From positions 1 to 64,000 of the forward strand of contig NZ_BJOB01000005.1 in assembly GCF_006539985.1 (NCBI RefSeq): a stretch of 64,000 nt of DNA. The letters are read 5' to 3'. The notes under the pieces were generated by a model that worked only from the letters and a program-made list of their open reading frames with translations, did not search any database and had not been told where the DNA came from. The translations under genes were made by a program, and so were the position numbers. The first letter of the stretch is position 1, and the number at the start of each line of letters is the position of its first letter. Source of the stretch: Kurthia gibsonii. GTDB taxonomy: Bacteria > Bacillota > Bacilli > Bacillales_A > Planococcaceae. This document shows, piece by piece, positions 56,029 to 64,000 of this stretch.

Positions 56029-57288
56029 ATGCAAGCAGCAATTGCGTTTATTTTAGTGTTCGGCTCCATCGTATTCTTCCACGAATTAGGCCATTTTATT
56101 TTCGCAAAACGTTCAGGTATTTTAGTACGTGAATTTGCGATTGGCTTTGGACCAAAAATTATTGGGATTACAAAGGGAGAAACACTCTACACAATTCGTT
56201 TACTGCCGATGGGTGGATATGTACGAATGGCTGGAGAGGATATGGATACGACCGAGTTACAACCAGGTTACCGCATTGGTTTTTTATTAAATGATCAAGA
56301 CGAAATGTCACGTATTGTGTTAAATCAGAATAAACAACTGCCCGATATGCTCTTTTTAGAAGTTGAAAAAGCAGACCTTTTAAAAGGATTATGGGTAGAA
56401 GGCTATGATGAAGATGAGAATTTAGTACGTTATAATGTAGCGCGCGATGCTGTCATTGAAGAAAATGGTCAACAGACGATTATTGCGCCTTATGACCGTA
56501 CATTTAATGCAAAGTCATTAGGAAAGCGTGCAATGACGATTTTTGCAGGTCCTTTATTCAACTTTATTTTAGCGATTGTCTTCTTTATGATTATTGGTCT
56601 TGTTCAAGGTATTCCAACGAATGAACCAATTATTGCAAATGTTGTAAAAGATAGTCCAGCGCAGCAAGCAGGCATGCAAAAGGATGATTTAGTCGTCTCT
56701 GTAGATGGTAAGTCCATTTCAAAATGGGAGCAACTATCAGAAGTGATTCAAAGCAGTGCGAATAAACCAATCGATTTAGAAGTAAAGCGAGATGGCAAAA
56801 TCGTACCGATTGAAGTAACGCCAAAAGCAGCTGAAGTAAATAAAGAAAAAGTAGGGCAAATCGGTATTCAATATGCGAACACGTATGAAAAAAATCCGCT
56901 AAAAGCTATTCCTTATGGATTTGAACAGACGTATAATTGGATAGTGAAGATTGCTGAACTTCTAGGTCTGTTAGTGACAGGTCACTTTACGCTGGATGCT
57001 TTATCAGGACCGGTTGGAATTTATAAAGCAACAGAAGAAGTTGCAAAGTATGGCTTTATGACATTAATGAACTGGGCAGCCGTATTAAGTATTAACTTAG
57101 GTATTATGAATTTATTACCGCTACCAGCATTAGATGGCGGACGCTTATTATTCTTTGGATATGAGGCAGTTCGAGGGAAGCCAATTGATAAACAAAAAGA
57201 AGGTATGGTTCATTTTGTCGGTTTTGCATTGTTGATGGTATTAATGATTGCTGTGACATGGAACGATATACAAAAATTCTTCTTTTAA
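56029..57288 (+). CDS. rseP: Site-2 protease RseP/RasP
   Basis: An intramembrane zinc metalloprotease that cleaves anti-sigma factors and remnant signal peptides. The 419-aa protein has the HExxH motif H18-E19-x-x-H22 in the first helix, a PDZ domain (about 190-265), and the second metal ligand D369 in LPLPALDGGRL. Three to four membrane helices are visible. It lies between dxr and proS as in B. subtilis. Confidence 0.97.
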   Translation: MQAAIAFILVFGSIVFFHELGHFIFAKRSGILVREFAIGFGPKIIGITKGETLYTIRLLPMGGYVRMAGEDMDTTELQPGYRIGFLLNDQDEMSRIVLNQNKQLPDMLFLEVEKADLLKGLWVEGYDEDENLVRYNVARDAVIEENGQQTIIAPYDRTFNAKSLGKRAMTIFAGPLFNFILAIVFFMIIGLVQGIPTNEPIIANVVKDSPAQQAGMQKDDLVVSVDGKSISKWEQLSEVIQSSANKPIDLEVKRDGKIVPIEVTPKAAEVNKEKVGQIGIQYANTYEKNPLKAIPYGFEQTYNWIVKIAELLGLLVTGHFTLDALSGPVGIYKATEEVAKYGFMTLMNWAAVLSINLGIMNLLPLPALDGGRLLFFGYEAVRGKPIDKQKEGMVHFVGFALLMVLMIAVTWNDIQKFFF

Positions 57289-57330
57289 TTAAAGAGAGAA
57301 AATAGAATAGCCAAAAGGTGAGGTTAACGA

Positions 57331-59040
57331 ATGAAACAATCAAAAACATTTATTCCAACTTTACGCGAAACACCAGCAGATGCTGAAGTAAAATCGCATC
57401 AGTTGTTATTACGCGCAGGATTTATCCGTCAAAATACAAGTGGAGTATACTCTTATTTACCGTTAGCTCGTAAAGTGCTTTCTAAGATTGAAAACATTGT
57501 ACGCGAAGAAATGGATGCTATTGGTTCAAATGAAATTTTAATGCCTGCTTTACAATCAGCAGAGCTATGGGAAGAATCAGGTCGTTGGGAAGCATATGGT
57601 CCAGAACTAATGCGTTTAACAGACCGTCATAACCGTCAATTTGCATTAGGACCAACACATGAAGAAGTTGTTACATCACTTGTTCGTGACGAGTTGAAAT
57701 CGTACAAAAAATTACCATTAACGCTATATCAAATTCAAACAAAATTCCGTGATGAAAAACGCCCTCGCTTTGGTTTATTACGTGGACGCGAATTCATCAT
57801 GAAAGATGCTTATTCATTCCACGCATCATATGACAGCTTAGATGAAACATATAACGACATGGTACAAGCATATACAAATATCTTTAACCGTCTTGGTTTG
57901 AACTTCCGTGCAGTAATCGCTGACTCTGGTTCAATTGGTGGTACAGCAGGTACACATGAGTTCATGGTACTTTCTGAAATCGGTGAAGATACAATTGCTT
58001 ACTCAGATTCTTCAGATTATGCAGCAAATATTGAAATGGCTGAAGTAAAAGTAGAATATAGCCACTCAGATGAAGAAATGAAAGAATTAGAAAAAGTAGC
58101 AACACCAGAGCAAAAAACAATCGAAGAAATATCAGCTTTCTTAGATATCGTATCTGAAAATATTATTAAAACATTAGTATTTAAAGTAGACGAAGAATTA
58201 GTTGTTGTTTTATGTCGTGGCGACCACGAAGTAAATGACATTAAACTAAAAAATGCATTAGGTGCAACTTCTGTTGAACTAGCAGAAGATGCTGAAATTC
58301 ATGAATTACTTGGTAGTCATGTTGGTAGCCTAGGTCCAATCAAATTACCAATCGGTGTGAAAGTCGTTGCAGACCACGCGATTAAGTCAATTCGTAACGG
58401 TGTAGCTGGAGCGAACGAAGATGGTATGCATTATATCAATGTAAATCCAGGTCGTGACTTTGCGATTGATCGCTATGAAGATATCCGATTTATTCAAGTT
58501 GGAGACCCATCTCCAGATGGTGAAGGTACAATTAAGTTTGCAGAAGGAATCGAAGTAGGACATGTCTTCAAATTAGGCACAAAATACTCAGATTCAATGA
58601 AAGCAACATTTTTAGATGAAAATGGTCGTGCGCAACCATTCATTATGGGTTGTTATGGTATTGGTGTATCACGTATTCTATCTGCAGTAGCAGAACAATG
58701 CCAAGATTCATACGGGTTTGTATGGCCAAAACAAATTGCGCCTTACGATGTGCATTTAATCTCAGTTAATCCAAAGGATGAAGCACAATTAGAACTAGGT
58801 GAAGAACTGTACAAATTATTAAAATCATATCGTTATGAGGTATTATTTGATGAACGTGCAGAACGTGCGGGCGTTAAATTTACAGATGCAGATTTAATTG
58901 GTTTACCTGTTCGTATTACAGTAGGTAAAAAAGCTTCTGAAGGTATTGTAGAAGTGAAAATTCGTCATAGTGGCGAAACATTCGAATGTGCAAAAGAAGA
59001 AGTTGTGGATCGTATCAACAACATTTTTCAAACACTATAA
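57331..59040 (+). CDS. proS: Prolyl-tRNA synthetase (bacterial type)
   Basis: ProRS charges tRNA-Pro. The 569-aa class II enzyme has motif 2 ([26 protein letters not shown]-type, here within 130-160), the inserted YbaK-like editing domain (about 230-390, [34 protein letters not shown]), motif 3 [15 protein letters not shown], and the anticodon-binding domain. A terminator follows. Confidence 0.98.
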   Translation: MKQSKTFIPTLRETPADAEVKSHQLLLRAGFIRQNTSGVYSYLPLARKVLSKIENIVREEMDAIGSNEILMPALQSAELWEESGRWEAYGPELMRLTDRHNRQFALGPTHEEVVTSLVRDELKSYKKLPLTLYQIQTKFRDEKRPRFGLLRGREFIMKDAYSFHASYDSLDETYNDMVQAYTNIFNRLGLNFRAVIADSGSIGGTAGTHEFMVLSEIGEDTIAYSDSSDYAANIEMAEVKVEYSHSDEEMKELEKVATPEQKTIEEISAFLDIVSENIIKTLVFKVDEELVVVLCRGDHEVNDIKLKNALGATSVELAEDAEIHELLGSHVGSLGPIKLPIGVKVVADHAIKSIRNGVAGANEDGMHYINVNPGRDFAIDRYEDIRFIQVGDPSPDGEGTIKFAEGIEVGHVFKLGTKYSDSMKATFLDENGRAQPFIMGCYGIGVSRILSAVAEQCQDSYGFVWPKQIAPYDVHLISVNPKDEAQLELGEELYKLLKSYRYEVLFDERAERAGVKFTDADLIGLPVRITVGKKASEGIVEVKIRHSGETFECAKEEVVDRINNIFQTL

Positions 59041-59076
59041 GTCGATTGAAAAATACGTTATAAACGAATGAAGGAG

Positions 59077-59129
59077 AAAGGTTGTCTCTAAAAGTCATGT
59101 GTATAGATGACTTTTCAGGGCAGCCTTTT
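59077..59129 (+). terminator. Long hairpin terminator between proS and polC
   Basis: AAAGGTTGTCTCTAAAAGTCAT (in two parts, 59077-59098) pairs with 59107-59129 (ATGACTTTT.AGGGCA.CCTTTT) with few mismatches and an 8-nt loop; the 3' arm ends in TTTT. Confidence 0.7.
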
Positions 59130-59155
59130 CGACTTTTAAATGAAAGGAGATTTAT

Positions 59156-62104
59156 ATGTCACAAGAAGCAACAGAAGCACGTCAACAGTTTCATATTTTG
59201 TTACAACAAATTGGTTTAACTGAAGACCAAGATCTTCACTATGTAGAAGGCGGTGAATTACAGCGCTTAACGGTTCAAAAATCAAAACGTGTATGGTTAT
59301 TTGCTTTAAAGCTACCCCGTATTTTACCGTATAGTTATTTCGCGCGTTTTGAGCAACATGTGATGAATGCTTTTAAAAGTATTGCAACAACACAATTAGC
59401 CATTACAGTTGCACAACCTGAAATAGATGAGGAGCTTATTCGTTCTTATTGGACGCGCGTCGTACAAGACCAAGATGAATTATCGCCCCCATTACGTGAA
59501 ATTTTATCGAAGCAAGTACCTGAAATGATGGGACAGAAGCTGGTTCTATACTGTAACCAAGACTTTGAACAAGCAACACTCCGTAATAAATATGCAGAAA
59601 AGTTAAGTGAAACTTATCAGCAATATGGATTCCCACCATTACACTTTGATTTCCAAGTGAAGGATGTTACGCAGGAGATGGCGGAAGCACAGCAAAAATT
59701 CTTAGAACAGCGTCGTATTGAAGAAGAAGAAATTTCGAAAAAAGCAGTGGAAGACTTACAAAAACGTGAGAAGGAACGTCAACAAAATCCAGATGGTATT
59801 GATGTATCAAATCAACCGTTCCAACTGGGTATTCCAATTAAAAATGATGAAAACTTTATGGAGATTCATCAAATTCAAGATGAAGAACGTCGCGTTATTA
59901 TTGAAGGTTTTGTATTCGATGCAGAAGTGAAAGAGCTGCGAAGTGGTCGTTCATTATTAACATTGAAAGTATCCGATTATACAGACTCGATTCTTGTGAA
60001 GATGTTCTCACGTGATAAAGAAGATGCAGCTATTATGCAGATGGCGAAAAAAGGGATGTGGGTAAAGGTACGAGGTTCTGTACAAAATGATACATTCGTG
60101 CGTGATTTAATTGTGATGGCACAAGATATCGTTGAAACAAAACCGGTTATTCGACAAGATACAGCACCTGAAGATGAAAAGCGTGTTGAACTGCATCTAC
60201 ATACACCGATGAGTACGATGGATGCTGTTACACCAACAGCTGATTTAATTGCAGCAGCTGCAAAGTGGGGACACCCAGCCATTGCAATTACCGATCACAA
60301 CGTAGCACAATCATTCCCTGATGCACATAATGCAGGGAAAAAGCATGGCGTAAAAGTAATTTACGGTGTCGAAATTAATCTTGTAGAGGATGGTGTACCA
60401 ATCGCTTATGATGAACAACATATCGCGTTAGAAGATGCGACATATGTCGTCTTTGACGTTGAGACAACAGGTCTATCTGCAGCCTATGATACAATCATCG
60501 AATTAGCTGCTGTTAAGATTGTAAATGGTGAAGTAGTGGATAAATTTGAAAGTTTTGCAAATCCACATCATAAATTATCTTCTACAACGATTGAATTGAC
60601 AGGTATCACAGATGATATGGTACAGGATGCGCCGGAAGTCGTCGATATGATTGCGAAATTCCATGACTTTATTGGTGATGGCATTGTCGTTGCACATAAC
60701 GCATCATTTGATATTGGTTTCTTGTATGAAGCATATAAACAAGCGAATATTGATGATTTCCATCACCCTGTAATTGATACATTAGAGTTGGCACGTTTTT
60801 TACATCCAACGATGAAGAACCACCGTTTAAATACATTATGTAAAAAATTCAATATCGAATTAACACAGCATCACCGTGCGATTTATGATACGGAAGCGAC
60901 AGGTTACTTACTACTTCATTTAATGAAGGAAGCAACTGCAAAAGGAATCGTATATCATGATGACTTTAATAAATATATCGGTGGTGGAGATGCTTACAAA
61001 CGTGCACGACCAACACATTGTACGGTACTTGCAAAAACAAATGATGGTCTAAAAAATATGTTCAAAATGTTGAGTGAATCTTATACAGAGACATTCTACC
61101 GTATGCCGCGTATTAAGCGTTCAACACTACAGCGTTATCGCGAAGGTTTAATTGTAGGGTCAGGATGTAGTAAAGGGGAATTCTTTACAGCAGTCATGCA
61201 AAAGTCATTAGATGAAGCGATGGAAATTGCGAAGTTCTATGATTATTTAGAAGTACATCCACCAGCAGTCTATGCGCCACTCATTGAATCCGAGTTAATT
61301 AAAGATGAGTGGAACATGCAAGATATTATCCGTAAAATTATTAAAGTTGGGAAGAAGCTAGATAAGCCTGTTATTGCGACAGGGAACGTACATTACCTAC
61401 ACAAAGAAGATGCGATTTTTAGACAGATTCTGATTCGTTCACAGGGCGGTGCGAATCCTTTAAACCGAAATACACTGCCAGACGTACATTTTAGAACAAC
61501 GAATGAAATGCTCGACGAATTTGCTTTTTTAGGTGATGATGAGGCAAAACGCATTGTTGTAGATAATTCGCGTGCCTTAGCTGAACAAATGGATGAAGTT
61601 ATTCCATTAAAAGATGATTTATATACACCAAAAATTGATGGTGCAGAAGATGAAGTACGTCGCATGACATATGAGATGGCGCATCATATTTATGGTGAGG
61701 AATTACCTGAAATTGTCGAAAAACGAATTGATAAAGAGTTGAAGTCGATTATCGGTCATGGTTTCTCTGTCATCTATTTAATTTCGCATAAGCTTGTAAA
61801 AAAATCATTGTCTGATGGTTATTTAGTAGGTTCGCGTGGTTCTGTAGGTTCGTCACTCGTTGCGACCTTTATGGAGATTACAGAAGTAAATCCATTGCCG
61901 CCGCACTATGTCTGTCCAAACTGTAAAAAATCAGAGTTCTTCGATGATGGTTCTGTAGGTTCAGGTTACGATTTACCAAATAAAGATTGTCCAGATTGTC
62001 ATGTTCCATACAGTAAAGATGGACAAGATATTCCGTTTGAAACCTTCTTAGGGTTCAAGGGAGACAAGGTACCCGATATTGACTTGAGTGCGACACGTTG
62101 CTAG
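59156..62104 (+). CDS. polC: DNA polymerase III PolC, 5' exon interrupted by a group II intron
   Basis: PolC is the replicative polymerase of low-GC Gram-positives (normal length about 1440 aa). The 5' exon (59156-62087) gives 977 codons plus one base: N-terminal domain, OB domain (about 240-330), PHP domain (VELHLHTPMS, ITDHNVAQ), the proofreading exonuclease (D434 and E436 in VVFDVETTGL), and the start of the polymerase palm with a zinc-type region (CPNC, CPDC). It breaks right after D974-I-D976-L. Read through, the frame adds five intron-encoded residues and stops at 62104. The rest of polC lies beyond the window. Confidence 0.95.
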   Translation: MSQEATEARQQFHILLQQIGLTEDQDLHYVEGGELQRLTVQKSKRVWLFALKLPRILPYSYFARFEQHVMNAFKSIATTQLAITVAQPEIDEELIRSYWTRVVQDQDELSPPLREILSKQVPEMMGQKLVLYCNQDFEQATLRNKYAEKLSETYQQYGFPPLHFDFQVKDVTQEMAEAQQKFLEQRRIEEEEISKKAVEDLQKREKERQQNPDGIDVSNQPFQLGIPIKNDENFMEIHQIQDEERRVIIEGFVFDAEVKELRSGRSLLTLKVSDYTDSILVKMFSRDKEDAAIMQMAKKGMWVKVRGSVQNDTFVRDLIVMAQDIVETKPVIRQDTAPEDEKRVELHLHTPMSTMDAVTPTADLIAAAAKWGHPAIAITDHNVAQSFPDAHNAGKKHGVKVIYGVEINLVEDGVPIAYDEQHIALEDATYVVFDVETTGLSAAYDTIIELAAVKIVNGEVVDKFESFANPHHKLSSTTIELTGITDDMVQDAPEVVDMIAKFHDFIGDGIVVAHNASFDIGFLYEAYKQANIDDFHHPVIDTLELARFLHPTMKNHRLNTLCKKFNIELTQHHRAIYDTEATGYLLLHLMKEATAKGIVYHDDFNKYIGGGDAYKRARPTHCTVLAKTNDGLKNMFKMLSESYTETFYRMPRIKRSTLQRYREGLIVGSGCSKGEFFTAVMQKSLDEAMEIAKFYDYLEVHPPAVYAPLIESELIKDEWNMQDIIRKIIKVGKKLDKPVIATGNVHYLHKEDAIFRQILIRSQGGANPLNRNTLPDVHFRTTNEMLDEFAFLGDDEAKRIVVDNSRALAEQMDEVIPLKDDLYTPKIDGAEDEVRRMTYEMAHHIYGEELPEIVEKRIDKELKSIIGHGFSVIYLISHKLVKKSLSDGYLVGSRGSVGSSLVATFMEITEVNPLPPHYVCPNCKKSEFFDDGSVGSGYDLPNKDCPDCHVPYSKDGQDIPFETFLGFKGDKVPDIDLSATRC

Positions 62105-64000
62105 TTGAAAAGACTAGTCACCATTATTGGTAGAACTGCTATTTCGAAGTGTGGAATGACGGAGTAACGCCCCGAAACACACTCGCTGAAGCTACGACAT
62201 GCAAGCGGATGACTGCAAAACAAAAACTTGTATGAAGCTCGTTAAAGTAGGCTGAAGTTCACCCAAACAGTACGGCTGTGGAAAGGGAGATATCCTGTGA
62301 ATGATAGGTCTGGTGTCTATAAACTTCCTATGGTTAGAATCAGTAGAATGACTGGGACGAACCCTCGATTGACTTTTCGTGAATGTCACGTAGTAGAAAT
62401 GCTGCGGGGTCCAAATTAGGACTTCTAGGTATGGATGAGTAAGCGTTTGGTTATGAAAACCCATCTTGTGTTACAGGCACATGCAAGCCTAGCGGAATTT
62501 AGGGGGAACCTAAGGGAAGATGTACAGATAGAAATAGTGGAACGTGTGAAGCTCCTAACGTAAGAGACAGTTGCATGTCGATGACGACGGTGTACGGAAA
62601 TGCTGAATAAGTTATAACGTACTTTGATGGAGTGGCAGTAGTGCTGTAGTACCGTTGAAGAAATGCCTGTGATGACTGAATAATCAATAGGTCGGAGGAT
62701 AAAACATTTCAGAGGGAAGGGCACAAGTCGTTAGTGTTGAAATTAAACCTACAAAAAGTCAGATTCTAGTATGACTAAAGAGAACGAAAGCTCAAGGGAG
62801 TGATTAGTTGGCTGACTTAATGATTCAAAAGTTAAGAAACAACGAGTATTTTGGGTTACAAACCACTTTTGATAATCTTTATAACGAAAGTAAAAGTGGT
62901 CGCTATTTTACAGACCTTTATGATTTGATTGTTTCCGAAGAAAATATATTGCTTGCCTTTCGTAACTTGAAAAGCAATACAGGTAGTAAAACGAAAGGTA
63001 CAAATGGACACACAATTAAACATTTGAACAAAATGAACGCTAATAAACTAATCAAGCTTGTTCGAAGAAGACTAGAAGATTATTCACCACACGCAGTTAG
63101 AAGGTTATTCATACCAAAACCAAACGGAAAAATGCGACCTCTTGGTATCCCAACTATTGAGGATAGATTAATACAGCAAATGTTTTTGCAAGTATTAGAA
63201 CCGATTACGGAAGCGAAATTTCATCCGCAAAGTTATGGTTTTAGACCGAAAAGAAGCACACATGATGCACTTGCAAGATGCTATCATATGGTGAATCATA
63301 GTCATCAACATTTTGTAGTTGATATCGATATTAAAGGTTTCTTCGATAATGTTAATCATAAAAAGCTAATGAGACAATTATGGACGATTGGTATAAGGGA
63401 TAAAAAAGTATTAGTGATAATTAAGAAGATGTTGAAAGCCGAAATTACAGGTGAAGGATTACCAATGAAAGGGACTCCCCAAGGAGGTATTTTATCTCCG
63501 TTACTCGCAAATATAGTTTTAAACGAGTTAGATTGGTGGATTTCAAATCAATGGGAAACGAAATCGACAAGAGTACCTTATAAGCTAAAACGTAATAAAA
63601 CGGATGCACTTAAAAAGACAGCGTTAAAACCAATGTATTTAGTTCGATATGCAGATGATTTTAAAATTTTCACGAATTCTTATGAAAATGCCCGAAAGGT
63701 TAAAATCGCCGTTGAAAAATGGTTGATGGAACGGCTAGGGCTAGAAATCAGTGAAGAAAAAAGTAAAATCACAAATTTGCGTAAGAATGGTACAGACTTT
63801 TTAGGGATTCGCTTTAGAGCGGTAAAAAAAGGCAATGCAAAAACGGGTTACATTGTTAATTCTAAGATGGACCCAAAAGCAAAAGAAAAGGTACAAGGCG
63901 TCATAAGGCATCAATTAGTTAAACTAAGAAAAAGTCCTACTCCACAAAAAGTGATGAATTTTAATGCGAATATTTTAGGGTTGCAAAATTATTATAAGAT
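62088..64000 (+). mobile_element. Group II intron inserted in polC (3' end outside the window)
   Basis: The intron starts at 62088 with GTGCG, the group II 5' consensus, directly after polC exon sequence. About 720 nt of structured, gene-free RNA (62088-62807, many short inverted repeats expected for domains I-III) is followed by a domain IV reverse transcriptase ORF on the same strand. Domains V and VI and the 3' splice site must lie beyond position 64000. The intron is in the sense orientation, so splicing of the polC mRNA is possible. Confidence 0.9.
62808..64000 (+). CDS. ltrA: Group II intron reverse transcriptase/maturase (3' truncated by window end)
   Basis: The protein helps the intron splice and reverse-splice into DNA. 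The visible 397 codons are open to the window end. Start is TTG 62808 with AAGGGAG 7 nt upstream; an in-frame TAG lies immediately before. Motifs in order: FIPKPNGKMRPLGIP, YGFRPKRSTHDAL, DIKGFFDNVNH, GTPQGGILSPLLANI, and the catalytic YADD (281-284), all intact. The X (maturase) domain begins near the end (ILGLQNYYK). Whether an HNH endonuclease follows cannot be seen. Confidence 0.93.
   Translation, partial: MADLMIQKLRNNEYFGLQTTFDNLYNESKSGRYFTDLYDLIVSEENILLAFRNLKSNTGSKTKGTNGHTIKHLNKMNANKLIKLVRRRLEDYSPHAVRRLFIPKPNGKMRPLGIPTIEDRLIQQMFLQVLEPITEAKFHPQSYGFRPKRSTHDALARCYHMVNHSHQHFVVDIDIKGFFDNVNHKKLMRQLWTIGIRDKKVLVIIKKMLKAEITGEGLPMKGTPQGGILSPLLANIVLNELDWWISNQWETKSTRVPYKLKRNKTDALKKTALKPMYLVRYADDFKIFTNSYENARKVKIAVEKWLMERLGLEISEEKSKITNLRKNGTDFLGIRFRAVKKGNAKTGYIVNSKMDPKAKEKVQGVIRHQLVKLRKSPTPQKVMNFNANILGLQNYYK

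Noticed and set aside
62192-62724. Short minus-strand frames in the intron 5' region
   Set aside because: They fall in structured non-coding intron RNA and lack starts with ribosome sites or any family features.
62724-62728. CAAGT in the intron as EBS1 pairing with the exon ACTTG
   Set aside because: Only five bases pair and the position, over 630 nt into the intron, is too late for domain I. I could not identify EBS1/EBS2 by eye.
1-64000. tRNA, rRNA or CRISPR loci
   Set aside because: No cloverleaf-like, rRNA-like or regularly spaced repeat sequence was seen on either strand.

Overview
The window is a contiguous chromosomal segment of a low-GC, endospore-lineage Firmicute (Bacillales). Gene order follows the Bacillus subtilis chromosome from ylxM-ffh to polC almost gene for gene. 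Protein details (CodY, HslV, PolC) and AT-rich spacers suggest the Planococcaceae side (Kurthia, Rummeliibacillus, Lysinibacillus and relatives), but this is an inference from memory of families, not a database result. Nearly all real genes are on the + strand; the one exception is a decayed amidohydrolase remnant near 47.1-47.6 kb.

Layout. 0-6 kb: SRP and ribosome/tRNA maturation (ylxM, ffh, rpsP, khpA, rimM, trmD, rplS, a signal peptidase, rbgA). 6-9 kb: rnhB followed by a FliK-like and an FlhB-tail-like gene (ylqG, ylqH), with a possible SigD-type promoter. 9-16 kb: succinyl-CoA ligase (sucCD), dprA, topA, trmFO. 16-20 kb: xerC(codV)-hslV-hslU-codY, with CodY-box-like operators before xerC and directly before codY. 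20.6-47.1 kb: one long fla/che operon (flgB to cheD plus a small membrane protein) encoding rod, MS ring, C ring, type III export apparatus, hook assembly and the CheA/B/W/C/D/Y system; it ends in an 18-bp-stem terminator. 47.1-48.1 kb: remnants of an amidohydrolase gene and a probable GntR-type regulator facing away from each other, both lacking their N-terminal halves. 48.2-49.8 kb: sigD, an unknown small gene and swrB-like ylxL, now behind their own promoter. 49.8-59 kb: rpsB, tsf, pyrH, frr, uppS, cdsA, dxr, rseP, proS (translation, isoprenoid/lipid carrier synthesis, site-2 protease). 59.2 kb to the end: polC, interrupted by a group II intron that runs off the window.

The most striking feature is this intron. 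It enters polC at 62087/62088, inside the Asn codon that follows the catalytic Asp-Ile-Asp of the replicative polymerase, and it carries a reverse transcriptase ORF with intact motifs. Unless the intron splices out (or another polC copy exists), the cell would lack an essential polymerase, so splicing would be a condition of replication. Other points are a Shine-Dalgarno sequence set 40 nt from the swrD start but brought to about 10 nt if an intervening hairpin folds, two- or three-codon minicistrons at the optimal ribosome spacing just before fliF, the gene after sigD, and swrB, and likely CodY autoregulation. No tRNA, rRNA or CRISPR array was seen. Apart from the intron and the decayed locus, this is conserved core genome.
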